This document shows, piece after piece, positions 8,713 through 17,725 of a stretch of 64,000 bases of DNA. Origin of the DNA: Gammaproteobacteria bacterium. GTDB taxonomy: Bacteria; Pseudomonadota; Gammaproteobacteria; GRL18. The DNA lies in contig JADGEM010000008.1 in NCBI GenBank assembly GCA_016744375.1, positions 20,437 through 84,436 of the forward strand, written 5' to 3'. Below the pieces are notes generated by a model that saw only the letters and a program-made list of their open reading frames with translations, ran no database searches and was not told the DNA's origin. The translations under genes were made by a program, and so were the position numbers. The stretch's first letter is position 1. Every line of letters starts with the position of its first letter.

Positions 8713-10041
8713 TTAAGCAAAATATTTTTGTAAGATTAAAAACAGGTACCAGGCATCCTTATTACCGCTCAATTCCCTGATGGAATGCATAGCGAAAGTT
8801 GGTACGCCGACATCCAGTGTTTTAACACCAATTTCAGTAGCGGCTATGGGGCCAATGGTGCTACCGCAACCCATATCAGTGCGCACAACAAAATTCTGCG
8901 CAGGCACTTGAGCAGTCTCGGCTAAGACTTTAAAGACTGCCCCTGTTTCACAATTTGAAGCATAACGCTGATTGGCATTGACTTTAATCACCGGGCCTTT
9001 ATTAATAATCGGTCCATGATTGGCATCATGTTTGTCTGCAAAATTAGGATGGACTGCATGAGCATTATCAGCGGATATCATCATTGACTGATCAATCACT
9101 CGAGTCAATGTTTCAGCAGAACCAGTCATACGTTCCAGAACTGATTTTAAAAAAGTCCCCTGAGCACCCGTTGTTGAAGCGCTTCCCACTTCTTCATGAT
9201 CACTACAGACTAACAGACTGGTGCTCTCATTATCAGCCCTCATCAGAGCCTGCGTACCAACAAAACAACTCAGCAGGTTATCAAGGCGACTGCTGGCAAT
9301 AAAATCTTCATTTAAACCAACATAGGAAGCATTTTGAGTATCATAAAAACTGAGTTCAAAATCCAGAATTTGATTGATACTGAGCTCATTATGCTGCTTA
9401 TGCAGCTGTTCCATTAAAATGTCTTTTAGTACACTTGAGTTTGATGTCCCGGCTTCACTTTCTGTATCGGAATCATTATTAGAAGCATCATCTATGACCA
9501 TTAGTACAGGCGGTATATCCGTCTGAGGATTAATATGACGTTTTTTATTGGCTTCCCGATCAAGATGAATAGCCAGACTGGGAATGCTGGCAATGGGCTT
9601 TTTAAAATCAACCAGGCAGGTTTTAATCTTATTGCTATCATCCTGATAGACTATTTTTCCAGCCAGAGACAAGTCTCGATCAAACCAGGGGTTTAATAAA
9701 ACACCCCCATAGACTTCAACGCCTAGTTTCAAATAAGATTGAGATATAATTTCAGCGTTAGGCTTTACTTTTAAACAGGGACTGTCCGTATGCGCACCCA
9801 GCATACGAATTCCTGTATTCAGGATAGCCTCTTTGCCATACACAAAAGCAATAATGGAAGAACCATTACGAGTCACATAATAACGTTCACCCGCCTGTAA
9901 GGTCCAGGCATCAGACTCTGATAAAGCGGTAAAACCATAAGACTCCAGAAAAGCAATCTGATTCTGTACCGCATGAAAAGGAGTAGGTGAGGCATCAAGA
10001 AAACGGAATAAATCAGAATTAAAATTACTCATATCAGGCAT
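8713..10041 (-). CDS. apeB: M18 family aminopeptidase
   Basis: The 442-residue protein matches bacterial M18 (aspartyl/broad) aminopeptidases. Metal ligands and catalytic residues are in LGAHTDSPCLKVKP (about residues 79-92), LDNLLSCF, CSDHEEVGSASTTGA (the EE pair) and MISADNAHAVHPN. The C-terminal GCGSTIGPIAA and FAMHSIRE are also family marks. It is a cytoplasmic, zinc-dependent dodecameric peptidase that trims N-terminal residues from peptides. The gene follows the DUF2846 lipoprotein and pyrD with a 6-base gap, suggesting co-transcription. Confidence 0.92.
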   Translation of the reverse strand: MPDMSNFNSDLFRFLDASPTPFHAVQNQIAFLESYGFTALSESDAWTLQAGERYYVTRNGSSIIAFVYGKEAILNTGIRMLGAHTDSPCLKVKPNAEIISQSYLKLGVEVYGGVLLNPWFDRDLSLAGKIVYQDDSNKIKTCLVDFKKPIASIPSLAIHLDREANKKRHINPQTDIPPVLMVIDDASNNDSDTESEAGTSNSSVLKDILMEQLHKQHNELSINQILDFELSFYDTQNASYVGLNEDFIASSRLDNLLSCFVGTQALMRADNESTSLLVCSDHEEVGSASTTGAQGTFLKSVLERMTGSAETLTRVIDQSMMISADNAHAVHPNFADKHDANHGPIINKGPVIKVNANQRYASNCETGAVFKVLAETAQVPAQNFVVRTDMGCGSTIGPIAATEIGVKTLDVGVPTFAMHSIRELSGNKDAWYLFLILQKYFA

Positions 10042-10047
10042 AAATGA

Positions 10048-10521
10048 TTACTCTGCATGGACATTATAGTATGAGGAGGCACGCTCCAAGGGCACAACAT
10101 ATTTTCGGCTGGGTAAAAGTGCCATTGCTTCTGCCTGCTCGACTTCAGTAAAAACAGCTTCCCCCCCTAACACCTGATAGTTAACATCCACCCTGACATA
10201 ATAAACCTTACCAGCCTGAACATTCATTGAAATCGAACTGCCCTCTTGCTCATATTGAGCAGAGATACCATAGGTATGTTCACCAGCCTCTGTAAATAGA
10301 TAAAAGTAACTGTCTTGAGCCATAGCACCAACAAGCTGATCACCTTCAGAAACATTAAAACGATAGGTTGATCCAATAAACCCGGAAGTACGATAAAAAT
10401 AAATCAAAGCCTGATCCGGTTTTGCTTCCGGAAACACCGCTTTATGAGAATAATCAACTGATGCACAGGCGCTTATAAAGACAATCAGTGAACTGATAAT
10501 AATGACACTCAATTTTTTCAT
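10048..10521 (-). CDS. DUF2846-type lipoprotein
   Basis: A lipoprotein signal peptide ends in the lipobox ISAC at about residues 16-19. The mature part, about 138 residues, has ALIYFYRTSGFIGS, YRFNVSEGD and AGKVYYVRVDV, the strands typical of the DUF2846 family of envelope lipoproteins with unknown function. It lies between pyrD and the aminopeptidase with gaps of 17 and 6 bases, so it is probably in the same transcript. Confidence 0.8.
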   Translation of the reverse strand: MKKLSVIIISSLIVFISACASVDYSHKAVFPEAKPDQALIYFYRTSGFIGSTYRFNVSEGDQLVGAMAQDSYFYLFTEAGEHTYGISAQYEQEGSSISMNVQAGKVYYVRVDVNYQVLGGEAVFTEVEQAEAMALLPSRKYVVPLERASSYYNVHAE

Positions 10522-10538
10522 AGGGACTCCATATTCCT

Positions 10539-11558
10539 TTATTTAAGTGCCTGAGCACAGTCTTTAATAAGTTGCTGGCCCTGATAAATAAAACCAGTAT
10601 AAATCTGAACCAGATCAGCACCTGCTGCAATTTTATCTTCTGCATCCTGAGCTGAAAAAATACCACCTGCCGCAATAATTGGAATCTGGCCATTTAAGTG
10701 TTCCGCCAGAGTACGGACCACGTGAGTTGACTGCTCAAAAACAGGCACACCACTGAGCCCACCCTGCTCTTCTGCATGCTCTAAGCCCTGTACAGCGGTG
10801 CGAGATACCGTTGTATTGGTTGCGATAACGGCATCAATTTCTTTTACCAATAAAAGTTCTGCAATTAATTTAATATCATTATCTTCCATATCCGGAGCAA
10901 TTTTAACCGCCAGAGGCACATATTTATTCGTATCCTCAGCTAAAACTTTCTGCTCAGTTTTTAAAACTTGCAAGAGATGTTTTAATTCATCACCAAACTG
11001 CAAAGTTCTCAACCCCGGTGTATTCGGTGAGGAAATATTAATGGTCACATAATCGGCCAGAGAGTAGACACACTGTAGACATTTTTTATAATCATCCGCA
11101 GCTGATTCAACCGGCGTATCAAAGTTCTTACCAATATTAATACCGATAATCGTTTCACTATTGGCTTTTTTCACCTGTTCAACCAGGTGTGCTACGCCTT
11201 TATTATTAAAACCCATGCGATTAACGATCGCCTGAGCTTCGGGAATTCGAAACAGTCGGGGTTGCGGGTTACCGGGCTGAGGTTTGGGTGTGACCGTGCC
11301 GATTTCAATAAAACCAAAACCAACAGCGGATAAACCATCAATATAATCACCATTTTTATCCAGTCCTGCCGCCAACCCTACTGAGTTAGGAAAGGTCAGC
11401 CCCATAACTGATTTGGGTGCAGCAACCGGAACTCCGAAAACAAGGCGGGATAATTTCAGAGAGTAAAGTAATTTTAATGCCTTTAAACCCAGCATATGAG
11501 CTTTTTCAGCATCAAGACTAAAGAAAAAACGACGGATCAATGGATAGATAAATGACAT
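10539..11558 (-). CDS. pyrD: class 2 (quinone) dihydroorotate dehydrogenase
   Basis: The 339-residue FMN enzyme oxidises dihydroorotate to orotate in pyrimidine synthesis, passing electrons to membrane quinones. The N-terminal helices (about residues 1-40) are the class 2 membrane-binding extension. FMN/substrate motifs are VGLAAGLDKNGD, NRMGFNNKG, NISSPNTPGLR (carrying the catalytic Ser of class 2), AVKIAPD, ATNTTVSR and IIAAGGI. It precedes the lipoprotein and aminopeptidase genes and follows a 95-residue membrane protein by 11 bases. Confidence 0.95.
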   Translation of the reverse strand: MSFIYPLIRRFFFSLDAEKAHMLGLKALKLLYSLKLSRLVFGVPVAAPKSVMGLTFPNSVGLAAGLDKNGDYIDGLSAVGFGFIEIGTVTPKPQPGNPQPRLFRIPEAQAIVNRMGFNNKGVAHLVEQVKKANSETIIGINIGKNFDTPVESAADDYKKCLQCVYSLADYVTINISSPNTPGLRTLQFGDELKHLLQVLKTEQKVLAEDTNKYVPLAVKIAPDMEDNDIKLIAELLLVKEIDAVIATNTTVSRTAVQGLEHAEEQGGLSGVPVFEQSTHVVRTLAEHLNGQIPIIAAGGIFSAQDAEDKIAAGADLVQIYTGFIYQGQQLIKDCAQALK

Positions 11559-11569
11559 GGGCCGACTCG

Positions 11570-11857
11570 TTATGAAAATAAAAACAGATAAATACCTGAT
11601 AGAGCACCAGATATCGCAACCAGAATATTCATTATTTGTATTCTTTTAGTCAAACTGGTTTTTTCCTGTTTCATATAGGTGAGAGCACCAAAAGCCGCAA
11701 CAACCATAACTATTTCACAAAAGAAAACAGCAATGACAATCGAGATCTTATCACCACCACCCCATTGCTGAGTATAAGCAAGATAGGCAAGAACAGCTCC
11801 CAGAAAGGCAACGAAAAAGGGGAAAATTGATGCATAAAACCAAATTTTTTGCTTCAT
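11570..11857 (-). CDS. small three-helix membrane protein
   Basis: The 95-residue protein has three hydrophobic segments at about 8-28, 37-59 and 73-94 and a short polar loop, YTQQWGGGDK. I recognise no family. It is 11 bases upstream of pyrD in the same direction, so it is probably the first gene of that transcript. Confidence 0.65.
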   Translation of the reverse strand: MKQKIWFYASIFPFFVAFLGAVLAYLAYTQQWGGGDKISIVIAVFFCEIVMVVAAFGALTYMKQEKTSLTKRIQIMNILVAISGALSGIYLFLFS

Positions 11858-11928
11858 ATAGAGTCACTCTCGTAATTTAAAGGCTCTATAGTATATCAAA
11901 AAAACTGGCAACAATTGTGTTTTTAGCT

Positions 11929-12669
11929 CTAGGAAAATCGTAGCTCGGCTTTTTGGCGTTGTTGAATACGTTGTAGAGACGACAGGTAATTGTCCAGTTG
12001 ATGCTGATAGATAGGCTGCATATTTTTTATCAGACCGCCAATATAAGTTCTTCGCCCCGGATAAGGCTCGAAATTAATGTAGCGAACCTCAATATTACAA
12101 TTAAAGGCCATAAAATCCATATCAATGTGACATTCCACAAGCGCATTGTCATCTTCCAACGGTTCCGGCCAATAACCATCCAGAGTGAATAATGCACCAT
12201 TTTTAGATAAATTGCTCACCTGCCCGGTATAAACAGACTGACTTATTTTAACCTCAGAAACTGAGTCCACATTAATCCTGAAATCCTTCCGGCGTTGCCC
12301 TTTTTTAAGCCTTTTTGGGATCATTACTTCATATAAAATATCACCATCGTCCAATATGATATTGTTTACCTTCGATTGAAAAGAAAAAACCTCATGATCA
12401 CTATTTACTTGAGTCATAATCGTCACTGGATCATTTCGTTCAAGAATTAAACGCCCGTCAGGTGATATCTCAGCAATAATTAGACTATTGCGTTTTTTAT
12501 CCATAGTAACCGCCGTTGAACTAATTTTTCTCCCTGAGACTGATTCAATAACAAGCGAGCTATCCTGCTTCAACTGGTAAATAAATTCATCTCTGAGCAA
12601 TTTTTCCAGTACTTCTTTAGACCGTTCCTTATGGAAAACATCAGTATTGAGAAAATCAAAAAAAGCCAT
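11929..12669 (-). CDS. PilZ-domain c-di-GMP receptor, YcgR-like
   Basis: About 246 residues. The N-terminal half is a YcgR-N-like beta barrel. The PilZ half carries the c-di-GMP-binding RRKDFR (RxxxR type) and the NLSKNGALF box (N/DxSxxG), spaced about 30 residues apart. In the YcgR family this arrangement acts as a c-di-GMP-responsive flagellar brake, but no flagellar gene is close. The ATG at 12669 is chosen because the upstream in-frame codon is TTG. Together with the GGDEF (19586) and HD-GYP (31039) genes it shows active c-di-GMP signalling. Confidence 0.82.
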   Translation of the reverse strand: MAFFDFLNTDVFHKERSKEVLEKLLRDEFIYQLKQDSSLVIESVSGRKISSTAVTMDKKRNSLIIAEISPDGRLILERNDPVTIMTQVNSDHEVFSFQSKVNNIILDDGDILYEVMIPKRLKKGQRRKDFRINVDSVSEVKISQSVYTGQVSNLSKNGALFTLDGYWPEPLEDDNALVECHIDMDFMAFNCNIEVRYINFEPYPGRRTYIGGLIKNMQPIYQHQLDNYLSSLQRIQQRQKAELRFS

Positions 12670-12707
12670 ACATTTCAATCCATCTGTGGCAATTATTTGC
12701 CGTTAAA

Positions 12708-13226
12708 TTATACAGAACCCCAGTCTCTCTTGCGTTGAACTGCAACAGAATTAGTACCACCGTAATTTGAGTTATCTTCAAGAGCCTGCAGAAAAAAAGG
12801 ATTCGAGTCGACGGTGTTATTTTTTAATGATTTGACGAAATCATTATCAGGACTAAAATGAGCTTTCGCCAATGACTCTTCAGTCATATCGATAAGATGT
12901 TCACTCATATCATGATGGGTTTCATGTCGCACGGCAGAATTGGCTATTGAAGTCACAATGCCGGCCACACCCCCCATCAAGCCACCAAATAAAAGCCCAC
13001 CCACTAACCTGGAGCCCTCCGATGCATCATCATGTGTTTGTTCACGATAGTACTTCGAAATAACTGGCATATGATGCATCGGGTTAAACATGTCAACCAG
13101 ATCACCAAAGGTAAAACCATCATTACCCCAAAAAGCCTCTTCTTTCTGTTGATTATTCTGAGCGCCTCCCGTATTAGCGGGCGTAGACGTAATATTTGAA
13201 ACCGGCTGTAAAGTTTGTAATGCCAT
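12708..13226 (-). CDS. hypothetical protein with glycine-rich hydrophobic hairpin
   Basis: A 172-residue protein. The N-terminal 35 residues are Asn/Gln/Thr-rich; then FGDLVDMFNPMHHMPVISKYYRE leads into a glycine-rich hydrophobic pair (LVGGLLFGGLMGGVAGIVTSI). The latter looks like a membrane hairpin or glycine-zipper. A His-rich segment, RHETHHDMSEH, follows. It recalls uncharacterised proteins of other proteobacteria, but I cannot name the family. It stands alone between the PilZ gene and the rpoS terminator. Confidence 0.6.
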   Translation of the reverse strand: MALQTLQPVSNITSTPANTGGAQNNQQKEEAFWGNDGFTFGDLVDMFNPMHHMPVISKYYREQTHDDASEGSRLVGGLLFGGLMGGVAGIVTSIANSAVRHETHHDMSEHLIDMTEESLAKAHFSPDNDFVKSLKNNTVDSNPFFLQALEDNSNYGGTNSVAVQRKRDWGSV

Positions 13227-13292
13227 AAAAATTCACCTATAACACTTGCTGTGAGTAACTCTTATATTAAAACATGCAATCATCGAGCCAAA

Positions 13293-13328
13293 AAAAAGCA
13301 CCTTTTCAATGAAGAAAAGGTGCTTTTT
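13293..13328 (-). terminator. rho-independent terminator of rpoS
   Basis: A perfect 15-bp stem (13293-13307 with 13314-13328) has a 6-base loop and core GCACCTTTTC. It is flanked by an A-run on the left and T-run on the right, so it could work in both directions. It is about 75 bases beyond the rpoS stop. Confidence 0.85.
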
Positions 13329-13331
13329 CAC

Positions 13332-13394
13332 TGGGAGCATAGGCATCTTGCCCTTGTTAGCCCAGAATAGTTAGCATGGGTGAGCCCTATGCTC
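13332..13394. repeat. REP-like palindromic element, member 1
   Basis: GGGAGCATAGG at 13333-13343 pairs with CCTATGCTC at 13386-13394. The half-site belongs to the dispersed family with consensus GGGAGCATGGGC/GCCCATGCTCCC that recurs in other intergenic gaps of the window. It lies between the rpoS stop and the rpoS terminator. Confidence 0.5.
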
Positions 13395-13403
13395 TCTCAG
13401 AAA

Positions 13404-14510
13404 TTAGCGATTAAGCAAGGACTCTCCTGTAAAACCGTCATTTTCAAGAATTTCTCTCAAGCGCTTAAGTGCTTCAAGCTGGATCTGTCTGACTCTTTCC
13501 CGGGTCACACCGATTTCATTGCCGACTTCTTCCAGAGTCGCGGTATCATAGCCATGCAGGCCAAAGCGTCGATCAACCACTTCACGCTGCTTATCATTCA
13601 ACTGCATCATCCATTTATCCAGACTATCCCTCATATTTTCGTCTTGTAAAAAGGCAAAGGGTTCCTGATTATCTGTATCAGGAATGGCATCTAATAAAGG
13701 ACGATCCGCATCCGGTCCCATAGGAACATCAATTGAAGAAATCCGCTCATTTAAGCGGAACATCTTTTGTACATCCTTAACAGGGCGATCCAGCAAATCA
13801 GCAATCTCTTCCGGGCTGGGTTCATGATCAAGCGCCTGAGTGAGTTCTCTTGCTGCTCTGAGATAGATATTAATTTCTTTAACAACATGAATTGGTAAGC
13901 GAATGGTACGAGTCTGATTCATCAAACCGCGTTCTATGGTCTGACGGATCCACCAGGTGGCATAGGTTGAGAAGCGAAAACCCCGCTCAGGATCAAATTT
14001 TTCAACAGCACGAATTAAACCCAGATTGCCTTCTTCAATTAGGTCTAATAATGGCAGACCCCGATTAAGATAGCGGCGGGAAATTTTCACAACCAGACGG
14101 AGATTACACTCAATCATCCGCTTGCGGCCCTCTTCAATGCCTTTCTGAGCCATTCTGGAATATTTAACTTCTTGCTCTGCCGTTAACAGCGTGGCAAAAC
14201 CAATTTCATTTAAATAGAGGCGTGTTGCATCCATATCCCCTCTAGATGCATCTCTACGTGATGCAACTTTGGGCTTGGAGGTTTTTTTAGAAGCAGAAAC
14301 TTTAGTTGTTGCTTTTTTCTTTCTCACTGCTTTCGTTTTTTTAGTTGATTTTGATACGGCTCGTTTTACTTTAGGTTTAGGTTTTGTTTTTTTAACTTCA
14401 GCAAGACAGACATCATGTTCGTCATCATTGCTTTCCGAAGTAAACGCATCCATGACCGAATTTGAGTGCACTGCATTCATGCACTGCTCTTTAGATTCCA
14501 TAGATTCCAT
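13404..14510 (-). CDS. rpoS: RNA polymerase sigma factor RpoS
   Basis: The stationary-phase/general stress sigma-70 family factor is 368 residues; RpoS is usually about 330. Region 1.2 begins at [11 protein letters not shown] (residue 94). Region 2 has [21 protein letters not shown] and the -10-recognition [15 protein letters not shown]. Region 3 is [20 protein letters not shown]. Region 4 ends in [20 protein letters not shown]. The odd part is residues 40-81, where 20 of 42 residues are Lys or Arg (for example [11 protein letters not shown] and [10 protein letters not shown]), like a histone H1-type tail. It follows nlpD in the classical order surE-pcm-yqaA-nlpD-rpoS. The ATG at 14501 (second Met) is an alternative start. 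Confidence 0.95.
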   Translation of the reverse strand: MESMESKEQCMNAVHSNSVMDAFTSESNDDEHDVCLAEVKKTKPKPKVKRAVSKSTKKTKAVRKKKATTKVSASKKTSKPKVASRRDASRGDMDATRLYLNEIGFATLLTAEQEVKYSRMAQKGIEEGRKRMIECNLRLVVKISRRYLNRGLPLLDLIEEGNLGLIRAVEKFDPERGFRFSTYATWWIRQTIERGLMNQTRTIRLPIHVVKEINIYLRAARELTQALDHEPSPEEIADLLDRPVKDVQKMFRLNERISSIDVPMGPDADRPLLDAIPDTDNQEPFAFLQDENMRDSLDKWMMQLNDKQREVVDRRFGLHGYDTATLEEVGNEIGVTRERVRQIQLEALKRLREILENDGFTGESLLNR

Positions 14511-14594
14511 TAAATCACCCCTTTATTAATGGTTTGGGTACTATAAAAAGTGCCCCTGGAAGAAATATCAATTCAAAGCTTTTCAATAATAAAA

Positions 14595-15473
14595 CTAGCG
14601 CGGCAGATAAGTCATCGGATTAACTGGTTTACCATTTTTTCGAATTTCAAAATGCAGTTTATACCGATCCGTTCCTGAACGCCCTAAACGGGCAATACTT
14701 TGCCCTTTTCTTACAACCTGTCCTTCATTAACCAGCAAAGTCTGATTATGTGCATAAGCACTTAAAAATGTATCATTATGTTTAATAATGATTAATCGTC
14801 CATAACCTACAAGCCCCTGACCACTATAAACTACCTTTCCAGCCTCAGCAGATTTAATCAGGCTTCCCTTGGCGGCACTTATATCAATGCCTTTTTTGCC
14901 ACTTCCCGGTGAATACCTCTGGATAACTTTTCCTTTTACGGGCCAGCTCCAGCGGAGTCGATTACTTCCTGTAAACGTTTTAGTTTTAGCAGAAGATGTC
15001 TTAGCACTCTTAACTTGAGTTCTCTTAGCTTGAGTGCTCTTTACTTGAGTACTCTTTGCCTTGCCCTGACCCCTACTATACTTTTTGCGGCCCTTATTAC
15101 CAGAAACTTTAGTCTTTTTTGCATTATTTTTTGAAGAATACGGCAATAAACGTAAGTTATTCCCCACATAAATGCGATAAGGTGCCTTTATTTTGTTTCT
15201 ATAAGCAAGATTTTTATAATCCTGACCATATTTCCAGGCAATAGAATAAAGAGTATCCCCTGTCTTTACCCTATAAAATGTCGGGGTTTTACCGACATGT
15301 CTTTTTTTTACACTCTGACCAGCTTTATATGAAGTCGAGTTCCGGTGTTCAACCGGTGCATAAGTCGTTGAGCAACCCGTGATAAAAAATAAAGCTAAAA
15401 AGAGTCCATTCAATGCAGAAGAAACATAAAAAGTGCTTCTGCTTTGTTTTTTTAAAAATAGCCCAATTTTCAT
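14595..15473 (-). CDS. nlpD: NlpD-type murein hydrolase activator, LysM and LytM domains
   Basis: A lipoprotein with lipobox ITGC near residue 34 of the chosen frame. A LysM domain follows (YRVKTGDTLYSIAWKYG), then a basic low-complexity linker, then a C-terminal M23/LytM domain (GIDISAAKGS, SAYAHN, HFEIRKNGKPVNP). The first HxxxD zinc motif is degraded to GIDIS, as expected of EnvC/NlpD activators that stimulate amidases such as AmiC rather than cut peptidoglycan. The linker has 5-residue repeats (STQVK, STQAK, RTQVK). The ATG at 15473 is preferred: it avoids overlap with yqaA and starts at the basic signal peptide end. It lies just upstream of rpoS. Confidence 0.9.
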   Translation of the reverse strand: MKIGLFLKKQSRSTFYVSSALNGLFLALFFITGCSTTYAPVEHRNSTSYKAGQSVKKRHVGKTPTFYRVKTGDTLYSIAWKYGQDYKNLAYRNKIKAPYRIYVGNNLRLLPYSSKNNAKKTKVSGNKGRKKYSRGQGKAKSTQVKSTQAKRTQVKSAKTSSAKTKTFTGSNRLRWSWPVKGKVIQRYSPGSGKKGIDISAAKGSLIKSAEAGKVVYSGQGLVGYGRLIIIKHNDTFLSAYAHNQTLLVNEGQVVRKGQSIARLGRSGTDRYKLHFEIRKNGKPVNPMTYLPR

Positions 15474-15480
15474 AGTACAC

Positions 15481-16062
15481 TTATAATTTATAAATAATAT
15501 AAGCAATTACCCCACAAAATACAACAAACCAGCCAATAAAATCAATATATTGTTTTAATTTAAGTTCCATTTCTTTCCCTCCCCACTTCATTAAAGAAGC
15601 AACAATAAAAAAACGTGCCCCCCGACCAATGGCTGAAGCAATGATAAAAGGGATAAACAACATACCGATTGCGCCAGCAGTAATAGTAAAGACTTTATAA
15701 GGTATTGGTGAAAAACCAGCAATAAAAATTGCCCAGAATCCCCACTCGGAAAACCACTCCTGAGTCACAACATAATGATGTTCCCAACGTCCGCCATTGC
15801 TTACAAGTGGTTGAATTAAATCGAAAAACCACAAACCTATTGCATAACCTAAGATGCCGCCAGCCACTGAAAACAATGTTGTAATCAAGGCAAAACGAAA
15901 GGCCTTGTCAGTTTTTGCAAGCGACATGGGTGCCAGCATAACATCTGGCGGAATAGGAAAAAAAGATGACTCAGCAAAACTCAGTCCTGCCAGATAGCGT
16001 TCCGCATGTGGGTGGCGGGACCAGTTCATTACCTTGTCATATAATTTTGAAAATAATTTCAT
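15481..16062 (-). CDS. yqaA: YqaA-type VTT/DedA-like inner membrane protein
   Basis: A 193-residue integral membrane protein. The N-terminus MKLFSKLYDKVMNWSRHPHAERYLAGLSFAESSFFPIPPDVMLAPM carries the family's FAESSFFPIPPD signature. Four or five membrane segments follow, with the AGFSPIPYKVFTITAGAI motif of the VTT superfamily. These proteins are DedA relatives, possibly lipid transporters or scramblases; the substrate is unknown. It sits between pcm and nlpD, its normal place in gammaproteobacteria, with gaps of about 38 and 7 bases. Confidence 0.9.
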   Translation of the reverse strand: MKLFSKLYDKVMNWSRHPHAERYLAGLSFAESSFFPIPPDVMLAPMSLAKTDKAFRFALITTLFSVAGGILGYAIGLWFFDLIQPLVSNGGRWEHHYVVTQEWFSEWGFWAIFIAGFSPIPYKVFTITAGAIGMLFIPFIIASAIGRGARFFIVASLMKWGGKEMELKLKQYIDFIGWFVVFCGVIAYIIYKL

Positions 16063-16100
16063 TTTTAAATTAAAAAACCTCTTATAAAAACATAATTCTA

Positions 16101-16733
16101 CTAGGAACGTCCCTTGAGAAGAGGGACAAAACTTACTTTTTCCAGCATTTTTTTGTGAAATTTGTCTCCGACTCGCTGAAAAAGAAACAATTCCTGCTCA
16201 CCTTTAATCCCCATAGGAATGATCAATTTGCCACCATCAACCAACTGCTCCAATAGTGAAGTGGGCAAAGTTTCTGGAGCAGCAGTGACAATTATTGCAT
16301 CAAAAGGGGCTTTTTCAGGCCAACCCCAGCCACCATCACTATAACGGGTCAAAATGTTATTTAACTTAAGCTGACGAAATTTATCTTTGGCATTATCCAG
16401 CAAGGGCTTAATGCGCTCAACGCTAAAAACACTGAATACTAATTTTGATAAAATAGCGGTCTGATAACCCGACCCGGTTCCCACTTCAAGAACCCGTTTA
16501 ACATTACCACCTTCCAGAAGAAGCTCTGTCATGCGAGCAACCATATAAGGCTGAGATATAGTCTGGCCATGACCAATAGGAAGAGAGATATTTTCATACG
16601 CTCGAGTTGCCAGAGCTTCATCCATAAACAAATGCCTGGGCATGGATGCCATCACATTCAAAACAGCCTCATTTTTTATATTATTCTCTTTGAGAATATT
16701 AATCAGCCTGTCCCTTGATCTTTGAGATGTCAT
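16101..16733 (-). CDS. pcm: protein-L-isoaspartate O-methyltransferase
   Basis: About 210 residues from the chosen start. It methylates L-isoaspartyl residues in aged proteins with SAM so that they can be repaired. Motifs include PRHLFMDEALATRAYEN, LPIGHGQTISQPYMVARM and the SAM site VLEVGTGSGYQTAIL. VTAAPETLP and PMGIKGEQELFLF are the remaining family blocks. The ATG at 16733 has a GGGAG a few bases upstream and gives the usual protein start MTSQRSRDRL; an in-frame ATG at 16760 would add 9 residues. The gene follows surE on the same strand, as in most relatives. Confidence 0.93.
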   Translation of the reverse strand: MTSQRSRDRLINILKENNIKNEAVLNVMASMPRHLFMDEALATRAYENISLPIGHGQTISQPYMVARMTELLLEGGNVKRVLEVGTGSGYQTAILSKLVFSVFSVERIKPLLDNAKDKFRQLKLNNILTRYSDGGWGWPEKAPFDAIIVTAAPETLPTSLLEQLVDGGKLIIPMGIKGEQELFLFQRVGDKFHKKMLEKVSFVPLLKGRS

Positions 16734-16845
16734 CCCTACTCCCGTTATGGAGAGACTCATAAACAATTTACCTTTTTTATTATTATCATTTAAGTATTCA
16801 TATCCGACAACCAGGAGCCTTACCTTATAGTTCTTTGCACTATTT

Positions 16846-17595
16846 CTAGAGTTCTTTTAACCATTGAGCAAGTTGACCCTGCAACTCATAATTTGTTAAA
16901 TCAATTTTGATCGGTGTCACTGACGCCTGGTTATGATTCAATGCATAAAAATCAGTTCCAGGTCCTGCATCGGCTTCATCGCCAACAGGCCCTAACCAAT
17001 AAACCTTTCTATTTCTAGGGTCAATGGCTTCCACTGCCGGTTCAGCTTTATGTCTTTTTCCAAGACGGGTCACCTGAACCGATTCAAGATCATCCAGAGC
17101 CACATCTGGAACATTGATATTCAGTATCGTATCCACTGCCAGAGGTTCTGTTTGAAGTTTTTGAATAATTTTAACAACCAGACTCGCAGCGGTTGAAAAA
17201 TATTGGCCTTCAAAACTGCCTAAAGAAACCGCAATCGCCGGCAAACCCAGAAAACGTCCTTCCGTCGCTGCAGCCACCGTCCCGGAATAGAGAATATCAT
17301 CCCCCATGTTAGGACCACGATTGATACCGGAAACAATAATATCAGGCGGATCATTTTTCAATAGCGCCGTTATCGCAATATGAACACAATCCGTTGGCGT
17401 CCCATTAATGGCAATAAAACCATTATCTGCAGTTTCCGGATAAAGAGGACGGTCAAGAGTCAATGAATTACTCGCACCACTGCGATCATTTTGTGGTGCA
17501 ACAACCGTTACACGGGCAATTTTCTTCAGATGTTCAACCAGACAAATCAAACCCTCTGCCCGATAACCATCATCATTACTAACAAGAATGTGCAT
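16846..17595 (-). CDS. surE: 5'/3'-nucleotidase SurE
   Basis: A 249-residue metal-dependent nucleotidase of stationary-phase survival. The metal-binding start is MHILVSNDDGYRAEGL, followed by VVAPQNDRSGASNSLTL, NGTPTDCVHIA, IIVSGINRGPNMGDDILYSGTVAAATEG and NINVP, all family blocks. It hydrolyses nucleoside monophosphates and short polyphosphates in the cytoplasm. First gene of the surE-pcm-yqaA-nlpD-rpoS run and divergent from the Smr-domain gene. Confidence 0.95.
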   Translation of the reverse strand: MHILVSNDDGYRAEGLICLVEHLKKIARVTVVAPQNDRSGASNSLTLDRPLYPETADNGFIAINGTPTDCVHIAITALLKNDPPDIIVSGINRGPNMGDDILYSGTVAAATEGRFLGLPAIAVSLGSFEGQYFSTAASLVVKIIQKLQTEPLAVDTILNINVPDVALDDLESVQVTRLGKRHKAEPAVEAIDPRNRKVYWLGPVGDEADAGPGTDFYALNHNQASVTPIKIDLTNYELQGQLAQWLKEL

Positions 17596-17725
17596 TTAAC
17601 TTCTTTTATAATTGTTTGTTTTACTGGAGCCACATGAGATAATACTTAAAATTATACTATTTTCATATATTTGCAGACATTTATTTGTCTATTTTACCGA
17701 TATAATGCACCACTGTGATCAAAAG

